A DNA stretch of 64,000 nt from an uncultured Nocardioides sp. (lineage in GTDB: Bacteria > Actinomycetota > Actinomycetes > Propionibacteriales > Nocardioidaceae). The notes beneath the pieces are model-generated. The model did not search any database. It was not told the DNA's origin and saw only the letters and a program-made list of their open reading frames with translations. Within the stretch, counting starts at the first letter, position 1. Every line of letters begins with the position of its first letter. The stretch covers positions 1 through 64,000 of the forward strand of contig NZ_CANKZF010000002.1 of the NCBI RefSeq assembly GCF_947488515.1. Reading direction: 5' to 3'. The position numbers and the translations under genes were made by a program. Positions 43,040 to 51,644 of this stretch are shown one piece after another.

Positions 43040-43918
43040 TCAGGTGGCCTCCCAGTAGGCCAGGTGCACGCGGTGCAGCCAGTCGTCCACCCAGGCCCGG
43101 TCGGGCTGGGGCGGGAGGTCCGCTGAATCACGCAGCTCCTCCAGCCGACGCTCGGCCTCGCCGACAGCGGCCACCACCTCGTCGAGCCCGACGTCTCCCC
43201 GGCGCACGGATCGGAGGAAGGACAGGTCAGGCTCGGGGACCGGCAGCGTGATCCGGCCGGTGGTGAGCAGCTCGGTGCCCTGCACGCCGAGTCGCAGCGC
43301 GTGCATGGCGAACTTCGTGTCGTAGCCGTGGACGGCGACCAGTTCGGGGCGGTTGGTGTGCGCGCCGACGGCACCGGTCATCGCCGCCTTCTGCGACCGC
43401 AGGTAGCCGAGGAACCGGTCGGCAGCCAGGCGTGAGACGAACCGGTGGGCGTTGGCGACGAGCTCCGCGCCGACCTCGTCGCGAAAGACCACCTCGTCGT
43501 CGGGCACGAAGAGCGCGAGGAGCACGGTCGGGTTGCCGGCCAGCGCGAGCCGGCACCACTTCCGCGCCGAGTAGACGACCACGTCGAGGTCGCCCGCCCC
43601 CGACCGGTTGGCCAGGCCGCCGGGCTCGTCCCACACGGTGTGGCGCTGGTACTGCTCGAAGTCGACCTCCCGGTCCTCCCCGTCGATGCCGCGGGGCACG
43701 CGCGCCAGGCCGGTCACGAACCGGGCCGGCTCGAGGCAGATGCCCATCTCGTCGCGGTCGTCCTGCCCGCTGATCGAGGTGCCGTGCACGCCGGAGCCGA
43801 CCTGGACGCGCAGGATCATGCCCTCCTCGGCGATGGCCCGGGCCTCCTCCGAGGCATGCGGGTGGGCGAAGCCGGCCGGGAGGGCGCGGCTGCCGTGGAC
43901 GGTGCTGACCGAGGACAT
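43040..43918 (-). CDS. RlaP-like nucleotidyltransferase (DNA polymerase beta superfamily)
   Basis: A 292-residue predicted nucleotidyltransferase. The GS-x-x-x-GT-(S)-x-x-x-D-D-R-D-E motif (GSGVHGTSISGQDDRDEMGI, residues about 42-61) is the metal-binding core of the family called 'RNA repair pathway DNA polymerase beta', found next to RNA ligases. VDFEQYQ supplies a further acidic residue; KFAMHALRLGVQGTELL follows later. No RNA ligase is adjacent here, so it is an orphan copy. Phages often carry this gene. The substrate is unknown. Confidence 0.78.
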   Translation of the reverse strand: MSSVSTVHGSRALPAGFAHPHASEEARAIAEEGMILRVQVGSGVHGTSISGQDDRDEMGICLEPARFVTGLARVPRGIDGEDREVDFEQYQRHTVWDEPGGLANRSGAGDLDVVVYSARKWCRLALAGNPTVLLALFVPDDEVVFRDEVGAELVANAHRFVSRLAADRFLGYLRSQKAAMTGAVGAHTNRPELVAVHGYDTKFAMHALRLGVQGTELLTTGRITLPVPEPDLSFLRSVRRGDVGLDEVVAAVGEAERRLEELRDSADLPPQPDRAWVDDWLHRVHLAYWEAT

Positions 43919-44020
43919 CCGACGACCCTAGGGACGTGCACCGGCCCGCGCGAGGGGGTTTGCGTCGAGGCCGGCACTGGTGCGCAACCCGGCGGAGCGG
44001 GCGCGGCTAGGCTCGCCCGG

Positions 44021-44890
44021 GTGACGACCTGGTTCGAGTCCCCGGACGACGCCGCGGCCCGGCTGCGCGCGACCGGCTACCTCACCGACGACGCCACGGC
44101 GCTGACGGCGTACCTCGCCGGCGCGCTCGAGAAGCCGCTGCTCGTCGAGGGTCCGGCGGGTGTCGGCAAGACCGAGCTCGCCAAGGCGGTGGCCCGGGCC
44201 GCGGGCGCGGAGCTGGTGCGGCTGCAGTGCTACGAGGGCCTGGACGAGGCGCGGGCCCTCTACGAGTGGAACTACAAGAAGCAGCTGCTCCGCATCCAGG
44301 CGTCCGGCGGCGACCAGTCGTGGAGCGCGACCCACGACGACATCTTCACCGAGGAGTTCCTGCTCACCCGGCCGCTCCTCAGCGCGATCCGGCGCGACGA
44401 GCCGACGGTGCTGCTGGTCGACGAGGTCGACAAGACCGACATCGAGGTCGAGGGCCTGCTGCTGGAGGTGCTCAGCGACTTCCAGGTCACCATCCCCGAG
44501 CTGGGCACGGTGACGGCCACCCGCCGTCCGTTCGTGGTCCTGACGTCCAACGCGAGCCGTGAGCTGTCCGAGGCGGTCAAGCGCCGCTGCCTGTTCCTGC
44601 ACCTCGACTATCCCGACGCGGAGCGGGAGCGCGCGATCGTCACCAGCCAGGTGCCGCGGCTCGACGACAAGGTGGTCGCCCAGCTCGTCGACGTCGTCGT
44701 ACGCCTGCGCGAGCTCGAGCTCAAGAAGGCCCCGTCCATCGCGGAGTCCGTCGACTGGGCGCGCACGCTGGTGGCGCTGCAGGTCGGCGACCTCGACGAG
44801 GCCACCGTCGCCCGCACCCTCGGCGTCGTCCTCAAGCACGCGTCCGACCAGCAGCGTGCGGCCAGGGAGCTGAAGCTGGCGTCCAGATGA
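44021..44890 (+). CDS. MoxR-type AAA+ ATPase
   Basis: A 289-residue AAA+ ATPase of the MoxR/CoxD family. Walker A GPAGVGKTE near residue 44, Walker B VLLVDEVDKTD near 138, sensor-1 VLTSNASRELS and arginine-finger AVKRRCLF. GTG start at 44021; the frame is open further upstream but with no homology. Overlaps the CoxE-like gene by ATGA, the usual MoxR-VWA pairing. Such pairs act as chaperones that mature or load metal cofactors of partner enzymes, as in CO dehydrogenase, but no such enzyme is in this window. Confidence 0.9.
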   Translation: MTTWFESPDDAAARLRATGYLTDDATALTAYLAGALEKPLLVEGPAGVGKTELAKAVARAAGAELVRLQCYEGLDEARALYEWNYKKQLLRIQASGGDQSWSATHDDIFTEEFLLTRPLLSAIRRDEPTVLLVDEVDKTDIEVEGLLLEVLSDFQVTIPELGTVTATRRPFVVLTSNASRELSEAVKRRCLFLHLDYPDAERERAIVTSQVPRLDDKVVAQLVDVVVRLRELELKKAPSIAESVDWARTLVALQVGDLDEATVARTLGVVLKHASDQQRAARELKLASR

Positions 44891-46251
44891 GCCTGCTCGA
44901 CACCCACATCGGTTTCGTGGAGGCGCTGCGCTCCGCGGGCCTGTCGGTGTCGCTGGCCGAGGGCCTCGACGCGATCAGTGCACTGGAGAAGGTGCACTGG
45001 CACGACCGCGAGACCGTGCGCGCCGCCTACGCCGCCACCCTCGTGAAGCGACAGCCGCAGCGCGTCACGTTCGACGCCGTCTTCGACATCTACTTCCGGC
45101 GGCTCATCGGCGGCGGCGTGGCCGGCGACGGCCTCGAGCCGGCCCTGGGCCCGCAGGACACCGGACCGGACCTCGAGCGCTTCCGGGAGGCCCTGGCCGA
45201 CGCCCTGGCATCCGGGGACCAGCAGGCGTTGCAGGATCTTGCAGTCGAGGCGGTCGCCCGCTTCGGTGCGATGCCGGGCCGCGGGCCCGGCCTGTCGAGC
45301 TGGTCGGCCTACACCTCGCTCCAGCGGGTGTCGCCCGCCGAGCTGATGGACCGGCTCGTGCAGGGGCTGCTGGGCGAGGGCCTCGACGACGAGCAGGCCC
45401 AGCGCACGGCCGGACGACGGATCGCGGACTTCACCCGGCTGGTCGAGGGCGACGCCCGCCGGCGCATCGCCGAGGAGAAGGGGCCCGAGCACGTCGCCGA
45501 CGTCACCGTCCGGCCGACCATCGACCGGCTCGACTTCACCGCCGCCCGACGCAGCGACCTCGAGGAGATGCGGCGGGAGATCTACCCCCTCGCCCGACGG
45601 CTGGCAGCGAGGCTGACGAAGGAGCAGCACGCCCGCCGGCGCGGCCCCCTCGACGTGCGCCGCACCGTGCGCGCGTCGATCGCGACGGGCGGGGTGCCGC
45701 TGACCACCCACCACCGTCCGAAGCGTCCGCACCGCACCGACCTGGTCGTGCTCTGCGACGTCAGCGGCTCGGTGGCCAACTTCGCGCAGTTCACCCTGAT
45801 GCTGGTGTTCGCGCTGCGGGAGGCCTTCAGCGGCGTGCGTGCCTTCACCTTCGTCGACGACGTCGTCGAGGTGAGCGACAGCTTCCGGCCGGGGGCCGAC
45901 GTGGTCGAGGTGATGGAGTCACTGTCCGGGCAGATCTCCCAGGCCGCGCTGTGGGGGCGGACCAACTACGGCCGGGCGCTGACCCGGTTCGCCGAGGAGC
46001 ACCCGGACGCCGTCGGGCCGCGGTCGTCGCTGCTGGTGCTGGGCGACGGGCGGTCCAACTACAGCGACCTCGCGCTGCCCGTGCTCGGCGACCTCGCCGG
46101 TCGCGCGCGCCACGCGTGGTGGCTCAACCCCGAGCACCCCCGCCACTGGGGCACGGGTGACAGCGCGGCCGACCGCTACGGCGAGATCGTCCCCATGGTG
46201 GAGTGCCGCAACCTCGCCCAGCTCGGCGAGTTCGTGCACGGCATCGTCTGA
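44887..46251 (+). CDS. CoxE-like VWA-domain protein
   Basis: A 454-residue protein with a long N-terminal helical region (about 1-280) and a von Willebrand factor A domain (about 285-454). The MIDAS motif is CDVSGSV with D-x-S-x-S near residue 292, with WGRTNYG (threonine) and LVLGDGRSNY (aspartate) completing the metal site. This is the CoxE family, partner of MoxR-type ATPases. Translation is coupled to the ATPase gene. It likely works with it as a metal-insertion or remodelling chaperone. Target unknown. Confidence 0.88.
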   Translation: MSLLDTHIGFVEALRSAGLSVSLAEGLDAISALEKVHWHDRETVRAAYAATLVKRQPQRVTFDAVFDIYFRRLIGGGVAGDGLEPALGPQDTGPDLERFREALADALASGDQQALQDLAVEAVARFGAMPGRGPGLSSWSAYTSLQRVSPAELMDRLVQGLLGEGLDDEQAQRTAGRRIADFTRLVEGDARRRIAEEKGPEHVADVTVRPTIDRLDFTAARRSDLEEMRREIYPLARRLAARLTKEQHARRRGPLDVRRTVRASIATGGVPLTTHHRPKRPHRTDLVVLCDVSGSVANFAQFTLMLVFALREAFSGVRAFTFVDDVVEVSDSFRPGADVVEVMESLSGQISQAALWGRTNYGRALTRFAEEHPDAVGPRSSLLVLGDGRSNYSDLALPVLGDLAGRARHAWWLNPEHPRHWGTGDSAADRYGEIVPMVECRNLAQLGEFVHGIV

Positions 46252-46261
46252 CGCAGGCGGG

Positions 46262-47587
46262 TCAGCCGGCGAGGAAGCCGAGGTCCTGCATGCGCGTGAT
46301 CTCGGCGCGCAGCTCCGGGTGCGCGGCGCTGTCCGCGGCACGGGCGCCGGTGACGTAGAGCTGGGTGCCCTCGGCGCCGGCCGCGTCGAAGACGACCGTG
46401 AGCCGGTTGGTCGTCGAGGCGTTGATGAGCGACCCGAGCAGCACCACCGGGTCGGAGCGGTCCTCGAGCGACAGCACCCGGGTGGCCGCCGGGATCCGCG
46501 GCACCTGGGCGGACGGGGCGCCGGCGGTGACGACCTGGTCGACCACGAAGCGTGACGAGCGGGCGGTCGCGGCGATCTCGGTGGCGATCGCGCCACCGGC
46601 CGCCGAGCCCACGAGCATCACCCGGGCGTCGTCCTCGGTGACCGACGCCTCGATCGCCCGCACCACCTGGCTGATCGTCGTCGTCGGGTCGGCGCCGACG
46701 AGGCGCAGCCGGCCGGCGTCGTGGTTGAGCGATCCGGGGAGGTAGGCGATGTAGCGGCCGGCGCCGACGCGCTGGACGCTGATCCGCTTGTCCTCGGCGA
46801 GCAGGTTGGCCATCAGCTCCTCGAGCGAGCGGGGAGCGGTGCCGGCGCTGCTGTCGACCTCGGCCTCCGGGATCTCGGCCTCGACGAACGAGCCCGCGGA
46901 GTCGCGGAAGGCCGACACGGCGTCGGTGGGGAACGGGTCCACGCCGATCGCCCGCAGGCCGCCGCGCGCCGCGTGGGCACCCTGGTCGGAGGCGAGCGCC
47001 CCGGCGGTGAGGAGCGAACGCATCTGCAGCCCGTCGAGCAGCCCCCCGCCACCGGAGAGGTGGTCCATCAGGTCGGGGTTGTTCTCGGCGAGCTCGTTGA
47101 GGTAGGCGGTGACGTCGTCACGGTCGAGCGTGTCGGTCTCGATGAAGCCGGCGCTGACGATCGCGCCACCGAGGGCGACCTCGGGGGCGAGGTAGCCGAT
47201 CGCGCGGCCGGCGATCGAGCCGAGCGTCTTGTAGGCCGCCTGCTGCAGCTCGTCGATCCAGCGGTAGGTGAGGACCGTGGCGCGTACGACGAGCGCGTCG
47301 GCGTCGAGCTCGACCGAGCGGGTCAGCAGCCCGCTCTTGCCCGTCGTGGCGGCGCGGATGTCCTCCTCGGCCTCGCCCCAGGTCGCCGTGGACAGCTCGC
47401 CGGAGTCGACGACGTCGTCGTCGGCGAGGATCTCGGTGCCGAGGCGGGCACGGGTGCGCATCTCGTTGCCGGAGGCGTCGAACAGGTCGGCCAGCGCCAG
47501 CATCTGGTCGTACTTGTCGGCGGCCACCGACGCCGAGGAGTCCTCCGGCGGGCCGTCGTGGGTGCGGGGGATGTCGAGGTCGCTCAT
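46262..47587 (-). CDS. Probable type VII substrate with degenerate lipase-like domain
   Basis: A 441-residue protein. Residues about 20-120 are a helical hairpin (DKYDQMLALADLFD, ATWGEAEEDIRAA), followed by a glycine-zipper hydrophobic segment (about 122-148) and a C-terminal alpha/beta-hydrolase domain (about 265-440) like class 3 lipases: VVTAGAPSAQVPRIP and VLSLEDRSDPVV. The nucleophile elbow GHSxGG is GSAAGG here (residues 327-332), so the catalytic serine seems replaced by Ala329. ATG at 47587; its ribosome-binding site sits in a dispersed repeat. Third gene after WXG and EspG-like genes, suggesting secretion by the ESX system. Enzymatic activity doubtful. Confidence 0.6.
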   Translation of the reverse strand: MSDLDIPRTHDGPPEDSSASVAADKYDQMLALADLFDASGNEMRTRARLGTEILADDDVVDSGELSTATWGEAEEDIRAATTGKSGLLTRSVELDADALVVRATVLTYRWIDELQQAAYKTLGSIAGRAIGYLAPEVALGGAIVSAGFIETDTLDRDDVTAYLNELAENNPDLMDHLSGGGGLLDGLQMRSLLTAGALASDQGAHAARGGLRAIGVDPFPTDAVSAFRDSAGSFVEAEIPEAEVDSSAGTAPRSLEELMANLLAEDKRISVQRVGAGRYIAYLPGSLNHDAGRLRLVGADPTTTISQVVRAIEASVTEDDARVMLVGSAAGGAIATEIAATARSSRFVVDQVVTAGAPSAQVPRIPAATRVLSLEDRSDPVVLLGSLINASTTNRLTVVFDAAGAEGTQLYVTGARAADSAAHPELRAEITRMQDLGFLAG

Positions 47588-47654
47588 GTCGGGGTCCCTG
47601 CGGCGTTGTCGGACGGGGGAGCGCAGCGGGGGAGGCCGAGAAGGCCGTGGGGTG
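47579..47654 (-). repeat. Dispersed ~75-bp element upstream of the lipase-like gene
   Basis: The counterpart of 2671-2740, with about four in five positions shared. It occupies the whole 70-bp gap between the EspG-like and lipase-like genes, includes the AGGGA ribosome-binding site and ends in the start codons ATGAGCGAC. A small insertion (three bases) and a few substitutions distinguish it from the recB/recD copy. Confidence 0.7.
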
Positions 47655-47657
47655 GCG

Positions 47658-48611
47658 TCACGGGGTGTCCTCCGGGGCGGTGACCTGCGCGAGCACGGGC
47701 GCCAGCTCGGTGGCCAGGTCGTCGGGGTCGACGCGGGAGACCGCGATCCGTGCACCGTCGTCGTCGTGGCGAGGGGTCAGGGAGTGCCAGCCGTCGCGGA
47801 GCAGCACCCACGACACGACGCCGACGGACGTCGTGGCGCGCTCGGACACCTCGGCGGCGAGGATGCGCATGCGGCCGCGACTCTCGGTGTGCACGGCCGA
47901 CACGGCGTCGGCGGCCTCGGCGCCGCTGATCTCACGCCCGTCGGCCAGCACCACGCCGCCGGCGGACCGGGCGACCAGCACCGGCACCAGGTCGGCGCGG
48001 CCGGAGCGCAGTGCCTCCCCGACCGAGTCGGCGAGGGCGTAGGGGACGTCGAGGTGGGCAGGCACGTGCGTGGTGCCGATCGGGAGGTCCTCCGGAGGGG
48101 CCGTGACCCGGGCGAGCTCGGTGGTCCACAGGTCCACGGGGAACCAGGCCAGCTCGAAGACGATGCCGTCGCAGGTCGACAGGCTGGCGACCGCGCCGCC
48201 GGCCTGGCGGTGCCAGGCCTTCACCTGGGTGGCCCCGGCGGCGACGTCGATGTCGAGCGCCAGCCGAGGCGTCGCGAGCAGCCCGACGGCCCCGACGACG
48301 CCGGGGTCGGCGCCCGCGTCGGTCACCAGGCCGCGTCGGCGCAGGGTGTCCTCCGGGTCGTGGAGGGTGCGGAGGGCGTCGGTGTAGGCGGAGTCCTCCA
48401 CCGAGCCGCGGCTCTTGCCGAGGCGGCCGGACAGCGAGCCCGCGTCGACGGTCCCGTCGGCGCCGCTGGACAGGTCGAAGGGCAGCGGCGCACCGCCCGC
48501 GAGCTCGGCGACGAGGCGGAGCTCGGGCAGCGTGAGCGCGACCCGGCGAGCCATCGCGTCGATGAAGCTGGCGGGCGGCGGCGGAGGCGTGGTCAGGTCG
48601 ATGGTCACCAT
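47658..48611 (-). CDS. EspG-like ESX-secretion chaperone candidate
   Basis: A 317-residue soluble protein. The N-terminal LTLPELRLVAELAGGAPLPF and the later mixed alpha/beta arrangement resemble EspG-family chaperones, which bind PE/PPE-type substrates in mycobacterial ESX systems. No catalytic motif or signal peptide. ATG at 48611 sits one base after the WXG gene stop, and the lipase-like gene follows. Similarity is by pattern only; it could be an unrelated scaffold. Confidence 0.45.
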   Translation of the reverse strand: MVTIDLTTPPPPPASFIDAMARRVALTLPELRLVAELAGGAPLPFDLSSGADGTVDAGSLSGRLGKSRGSVEDSAYTDALRTLHDPEDTLRRRGLVTDAGADPGVVGAVGLLATPRLALDIDVAAGATQVKAWHRQAGGAVASLSTCDGIVFELAWFPVDLWTTELARVTAPPEDLPIGTTHVPAHLDVPYALADSVGEALRSGRADLVPVLVARSAGGVVLADGREISGAEAADAVSAVHTESRGRMRILAAEVSERATTSVGVVSWVLLRDGWHSLTPRHDDDGARIAVSRVDPDDLATELAPVLAQVTAPEDTP

Positions 48612-48612
48612 G

Positions 48613-49047
48613 TCAGAGCCCCGGGAGGTCCACGGTCAGCCAGTCCTTGTGACCGGCCGGGGGAGGGTCGAACGCGAGGAGGGCGGCGTCGACCTCGTCG
48701 GCACCGGCCGGGATCCCGTCGGGCCCGGAGGCCTCGCCGGCCCGGGTGCGGGCGTCCTCGACGAGCGTGGTGGCCTTGTGGGCGCGTACGTCGATCGCCT
48801 CCTTGAGCGTGTCGACCTCCACGAGGTGCCGGGCGAGCGAGTCGGCGGCGGTCTCGTGGTGGGCGGCTGCGGCGCGCAGGTGCGAGGCGCGCTCCTTGAT
48901 GCGCTCGCGCATCGCGTCGGCGGCCTTGCCGTGCCACGGCACGGCCTCGGCCTGGGACACGAGTCGGGCGGCCAGGGCCCGGATGTCGCCACCCTGCTCA
49001 CGGAGCTGCGCCACGCGCTTGCGGCCCGCGGCGGTGTCGCCGTACAT
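48613..49047 (-). CDS. WXG100-like protein
   Basis: A 144-residue all-helical protein: a first helix, a turn with W-H-G (AVPWHGKAADAMRERI, near residue 38) and a second helix (residues about 45-90), followed by a proline-rich tail. That is the WXG100 layout, with a longer tail than EsxA/EsxB. ATG at 49047. First gene of a three-gene operon with the EspG-like and lipase-like genes, and about 10 kb from the ESX locus. Divergent from the antiporter gene across 200 bp. Confidence 0.6.
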   Translation of the reverse strand: MYGDTAAGRKRVAQLREQGGDIRALAARLVSQAEAVPWHGKAADAMRERIKERASHLRAAAAHHETAADSLARHLVEVDTLKEAIDVRAHKATTLVEDARTRAGEASGPDGIPAGADEVDAALLAFDPPPAGHKDWLTVDLPGL

Positions 49048-49247
49048 CGATCACTCCCTCTCGTCCGGTCACGCCTACCCCGTCAGCGGCACCTCAAACG
49101 TCCTCTTCCGGCAGGCGATTGTGCCGCAACCGGCCCCTGACGCGCCGGGGCCGGACCGTCCGAGCCCGGTCGAGGCGGCGATGGGGCGCGTGGTCGGCCG
49201 ATAGGATCCAGTCCGCCCCGCAAGCCGCAGAGCCACCCCGAGGTCAC

Positions 49248-50765
49248 ATGACGTTCGACGTCCACCAGCTCGACGAGTTCGTGCTGGTCGGCGCGGTCGT
49301 GACCCTCGCGGCGATCCTCGCGGTGCGGCTCTCGGCGCGCGCAGGGCTGCCGTCGCTGCTGATCTACCTCTTCATCGGCGTCCTGCTCGGCGAGGGCGGA
49401 CCCTTCGGCATCCCCTTCGACGACGCCCAGCTCGCCCACGCGCTCGGGTTCGGGGCGCTGGCGGTCATCCTGGCCGAGGGTGGCCTGACCACCGACTGGC
49501 GGCAGATGCGCTCCAGCGTCCGACTCGGCCTGTCCCTCGCGACGATCGGCGTGGCGGTGTCGGTGGCCGTGGTCGCCGTGGGCACCCACTACCTCCTCGG
49601 CCTGCCGTGGGAGCTCGCGATCCTGCTCGGCGCGATCTGCTCGCCCACCGACGCGGCCGCGGTGTTCTCCGTCCTGCGCGCGCTCCCGCTGCCCAAGCGC
49701 CTCACCGGCGCGCTCGAGGCCGAGTCCGGGCTCAACGACGCCCCGACGGTCGTGCTCGTGGGCATCATCTCCACCGGCGCCATCGGGGAGGCGGGGCTGC
49801 TCGAGACCAGCGGCCTCATCGTCTTCGAGCTGATCGCCGGCGGGCTGATCGGTGCCGGGATCGGCGTGGGCGGCGCGTGGGTGATGCGACGGGCGGCACT
49901 GCCGTCCTCCGGCCTCTACCCGCTCGCGGTCCTGTGCCTGGCGTTCGCGGCGTACGGCGCTGCGTCGGCGGTGCACGCCTCCGGGTTCGCCGCGATCTAC
50001 ATCGCCGCGCTGATCCTCGGCAACAGCGAGCTCCCGCACCGGGTGGCGACCCGCTCGTTCTCCGAGGGGGTGGCGTGGCTGGCCCAGATCGGGCTGTTCG
50101 TGATGCTCGGGCTGCTCCTCTCGCCGGCCCGCATCGACCTCGACACCGTCGTCCGGGCGCTGGCCACCGGTCTCGTGCTCACGCTCGTGGCCCGGCCGCT
50201 GTCGGTCGTCGTCAGCAGCATCGTGCAGCCGATGGGCCGGCGCGACCTGGCGTTCCTGTCGTGGGCCGGACTGCGTGGTGCGGTGCCGATCGTGCTGGCC
50301 ACGATCCCGCTGTCGGAGGGTGTGGAGGGCGCCGAGGACCTGTTCGACATCGTCTTCGTGATGGTCGTCGTCTACACGCTGCTGACGGGTCCGACCCTGC
50401 CGTGGGTGGCGCGCACGCTCGGGGTCGCCCGGCGCTCGGAACCGCGCGGCCTCGAGGTGGAGGCGGCGCCGCTCGACCGGGTCGCCGCCGACCTCCTGCA
50501 GGTGACGATCGCCCCCACCTCGAAGATGCACGGCGTCGAGGTCGGGGAGCTGCGGCTGCCGCAGGGGGCCTCGGTCTCGCTGGTGATCAGGTCGGGCGAG
50601 GTGCTCGTCCCCGAGCGTCGTACGGTGCTGCGGCACGGCGACGACCTGCTCGTGGTGACGCCGCGCAAGCAGCGCGAGGCCACCGAGGCGCGGATGCGCC
50701 AGGTCTCCGACAACGGGCGACTGGCGCAGTGGGTCGGCGACCCGTTGCGGCGCGAGAAGGACTAG
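49248..50765 (+). CDS. CPA1-type cation/proton antiporter with TrkA_C domain
   Basis: A 505-residue membrane transporter. About 13 hydrophobic helices (residues about 10-395) with CPA1 signatures: CSPTDAAAVFSVLRA and ESGLNDAPTVVLV (acidic ND-type ion site). The C-terminal cytosolic part (about 410-500) is a TrkA_C/RCK_C domain (KMHGVEVGELRLPQGASVSLVIR, VLRHGDDLLVV), which suggests nucleotide or ion regulation as in NhaP2/CvrA potassium/proton antiporters. ATG at 49248, GAGG upstream. Helps set cytoplasmic K+ and pH. Confidence 0.9.
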   Translation: MTFDVHQLDEFVLVGAVVTLAAILAVRLSARAGLPSLLIYLFIGVLLGEGGPFGIPFDDAQLAHALGFGALAVILAEGGLTTDWRQMRSSVRLGLSLATIGVAVSVAVVAVGTHYLLGLPWELAILLGAICSPTDAAAVFSVLRALPLPKRLTGALEAESGLNDAPTVVLVGIISTGAIGEAGLLETSGLIVFELIAGGLIGAGIGVGGAWVMRRAALPSSGLYPLAVLCLAFAAYGAASAVHASGFAAIYIAALILGNSELPHRVATRSFSEGVAWLAQIGLFVMLGLLLSPARIDLDTVVRALATGLVLTLVARPLSVVVSSIVQPMGRRDLAFLSWAGLRGAVPIVLATIPLSEGVEGAEDLFDIVFVMVVVYTLLTGPTLPWVARTLGVARRSEPRGLEVEAAPLDRVAADLLQVTIAPTSKMHGVEVGELRLPQGASVSLVIRSGEVLVPERRTVLRHGDDLLVVTPRKQREATEARMRQVSDNGRLAQWVGDPLRREKD

Positions 50766-50787
50766 GCCGGACCAGCCGGCGGGGCCG

Positions 50788-51291
50788 TCACTCCGAGCCG
50801 GTGGCCTTGCACCAGGTCGCGTCGGCCTCGGTGACCACGGACTCGACCTGCTTCTTCTTCAGCGACTGGAACTTCTCGCCGACCACGACGACGACGCCGG
50901 GGCCGAGCGCGTCACCCTCGACGACCTGGGCCCGCTTGAACTGTCGCTGGACGAGCACGACCGCCGGGTTGGTCGGGTCGGAGGACCAGATCTGGGTGGT
51001 GGCCGCGGGGAGCGGGGAGTCACCGACGGTGCCCTCGACGAAGCCGCGCTCGGTGAGCTGGGCGCTGGTGGCACCGGCGAGGCCGCTGCGCTTGCTGCCG
51101 TTGAAGACGCTCACCACGACCTGGTCGCGGCGCACCTCCGAGCCGGCGGGCAGCGTGGTGTCCTCGCAGATCGCGACGGGCTCGTCCTCGGGGAAGGGCT
51201 CGGTGAAGGCGGCCCATCCCCACACCGCGGCAACGAGCACCAGCACAGCCAGCACGGCCAGCGTGAGCGCCGACCGGGCCGCACCCGTCAC
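50788..51291 (-). CDS. LytR C-terminal-domain membrane protein
   Basis: A 167-residue protein with one N-terminal transmembrane helix (LTLAVLAVLVLVAAVWGWAAF, about 9-29) and an extracytoplasmic LytR_C-type domain (VVVSVFNGSKRSGLAGATSAQLTERG, then VEGTVGD... and a C-terminal WCKATGSE with paired cysteine to CEDTT). No LCP catalytic domain, so it is the stand-alone form common in actinobacteria. GTG start at 51291 overlaps the stop of the gene upstream (GTGA). The role is unknown; cell-wall related by association. Confidence 0.82.
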   Translation of the reverse strand: MTGAARSALTLAVLAVLVLVAAVWGWAAFTEPFPEDEPVAICEDTTLPAGSEVRRDQVVVSVFNGSKRSGLAGATSAQLTERGFVEGTVGDSPLPAATTQIWSSDPTNPAVVLVQRQFKRAQVVEGDALGPGVVVVVGEKFQSLKKKQVESVVTEADATWCKATGSE

Positions 51292-51599
51292 TTGTCGCCC
51301 GCCTGGTGCACCCGCGCGTGCAGCACGCTGCGCTGCTGGAGCGCGGCGCGGAGGGCGCGGTGCAGGCCGTCCTCGAGGTAGAGGTCGCCCTTCCACTGCA
51401 CGACGTGGGCGAACAGGTCGCCGTAGAACGTCGAGTCCTCGTCGAGGAGCGTGTCGAGCCGCAGGGTGTCCTTGGTGGTCACCAGCTCGTCGAGGCGCAC
51501 CTGGCGCGGGGGCAGGTCTGCCCAGCCGCGCGAGTCGAGCCCGTGGTCGGGGTAGGGCCGGCCGTCGCCCACCCGCTTGAAGATCACGCCGGTGATCAT
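51288..51599 (-). CDS. Conserved actinobacterial protein, often labelled VapB-like
   Basis: A 103-residue protein that begins MITGVIFKRVGDGRPYPDHG and contains DSTFYGDLFAHVVQWKGDLYLEDGLHRALRAALQ. Many actinobacteria have this gene upstream of a LytR_C gene; databases sometimes name it a VapB-family antitoxin, but no toxin is present here and the sequence looks more like a ParB/sulfiredoxin-like core (GDLF-H, LEDGLHR). The upstream 45 bp are shared with the divergent HerA-like gene. Function unresolved. Confidence 0.7.
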   Translation of the reverse strand: MITGVIFKRVGDGRPYPDHGLDSRGWADLPPRQVRLDELVTTKDTLRLDTLLDEDSTFYGDLFAHVVQWKGDLYLEDGLHRALRAALQQRSVLHARVHQAGDK

Positions 51600-51644
51600 A
51601 ACGACGCCCTCGTCGTGGTCCGTCGCCCTGACTAGGCTTCCCGC

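Noticed and set aside
44021..46251. Carbon monoxide dehydrogenase maturation locus
   Set aside because: The MoxR/CoxE pair is present, but no coxMSL or other molybdoenzyme genes are in the window, so the CO dehydrogenase link cannot be supported.
49083..50636. A 517-codon minus-strand frame rich in Arg/Glu/Gln/His
   Set aside because: Antisense to the antiporter gene, which has obvious transmembrane helices and CPA1 motifs.
51288..51599. VapB antitoxin of a toxin-antitoxin pair
   Set aside because: No PIN-domain toxin is adjacent; the partner gene is a LytR_C membrane protein. The antitoxin label seems to be a database habit.
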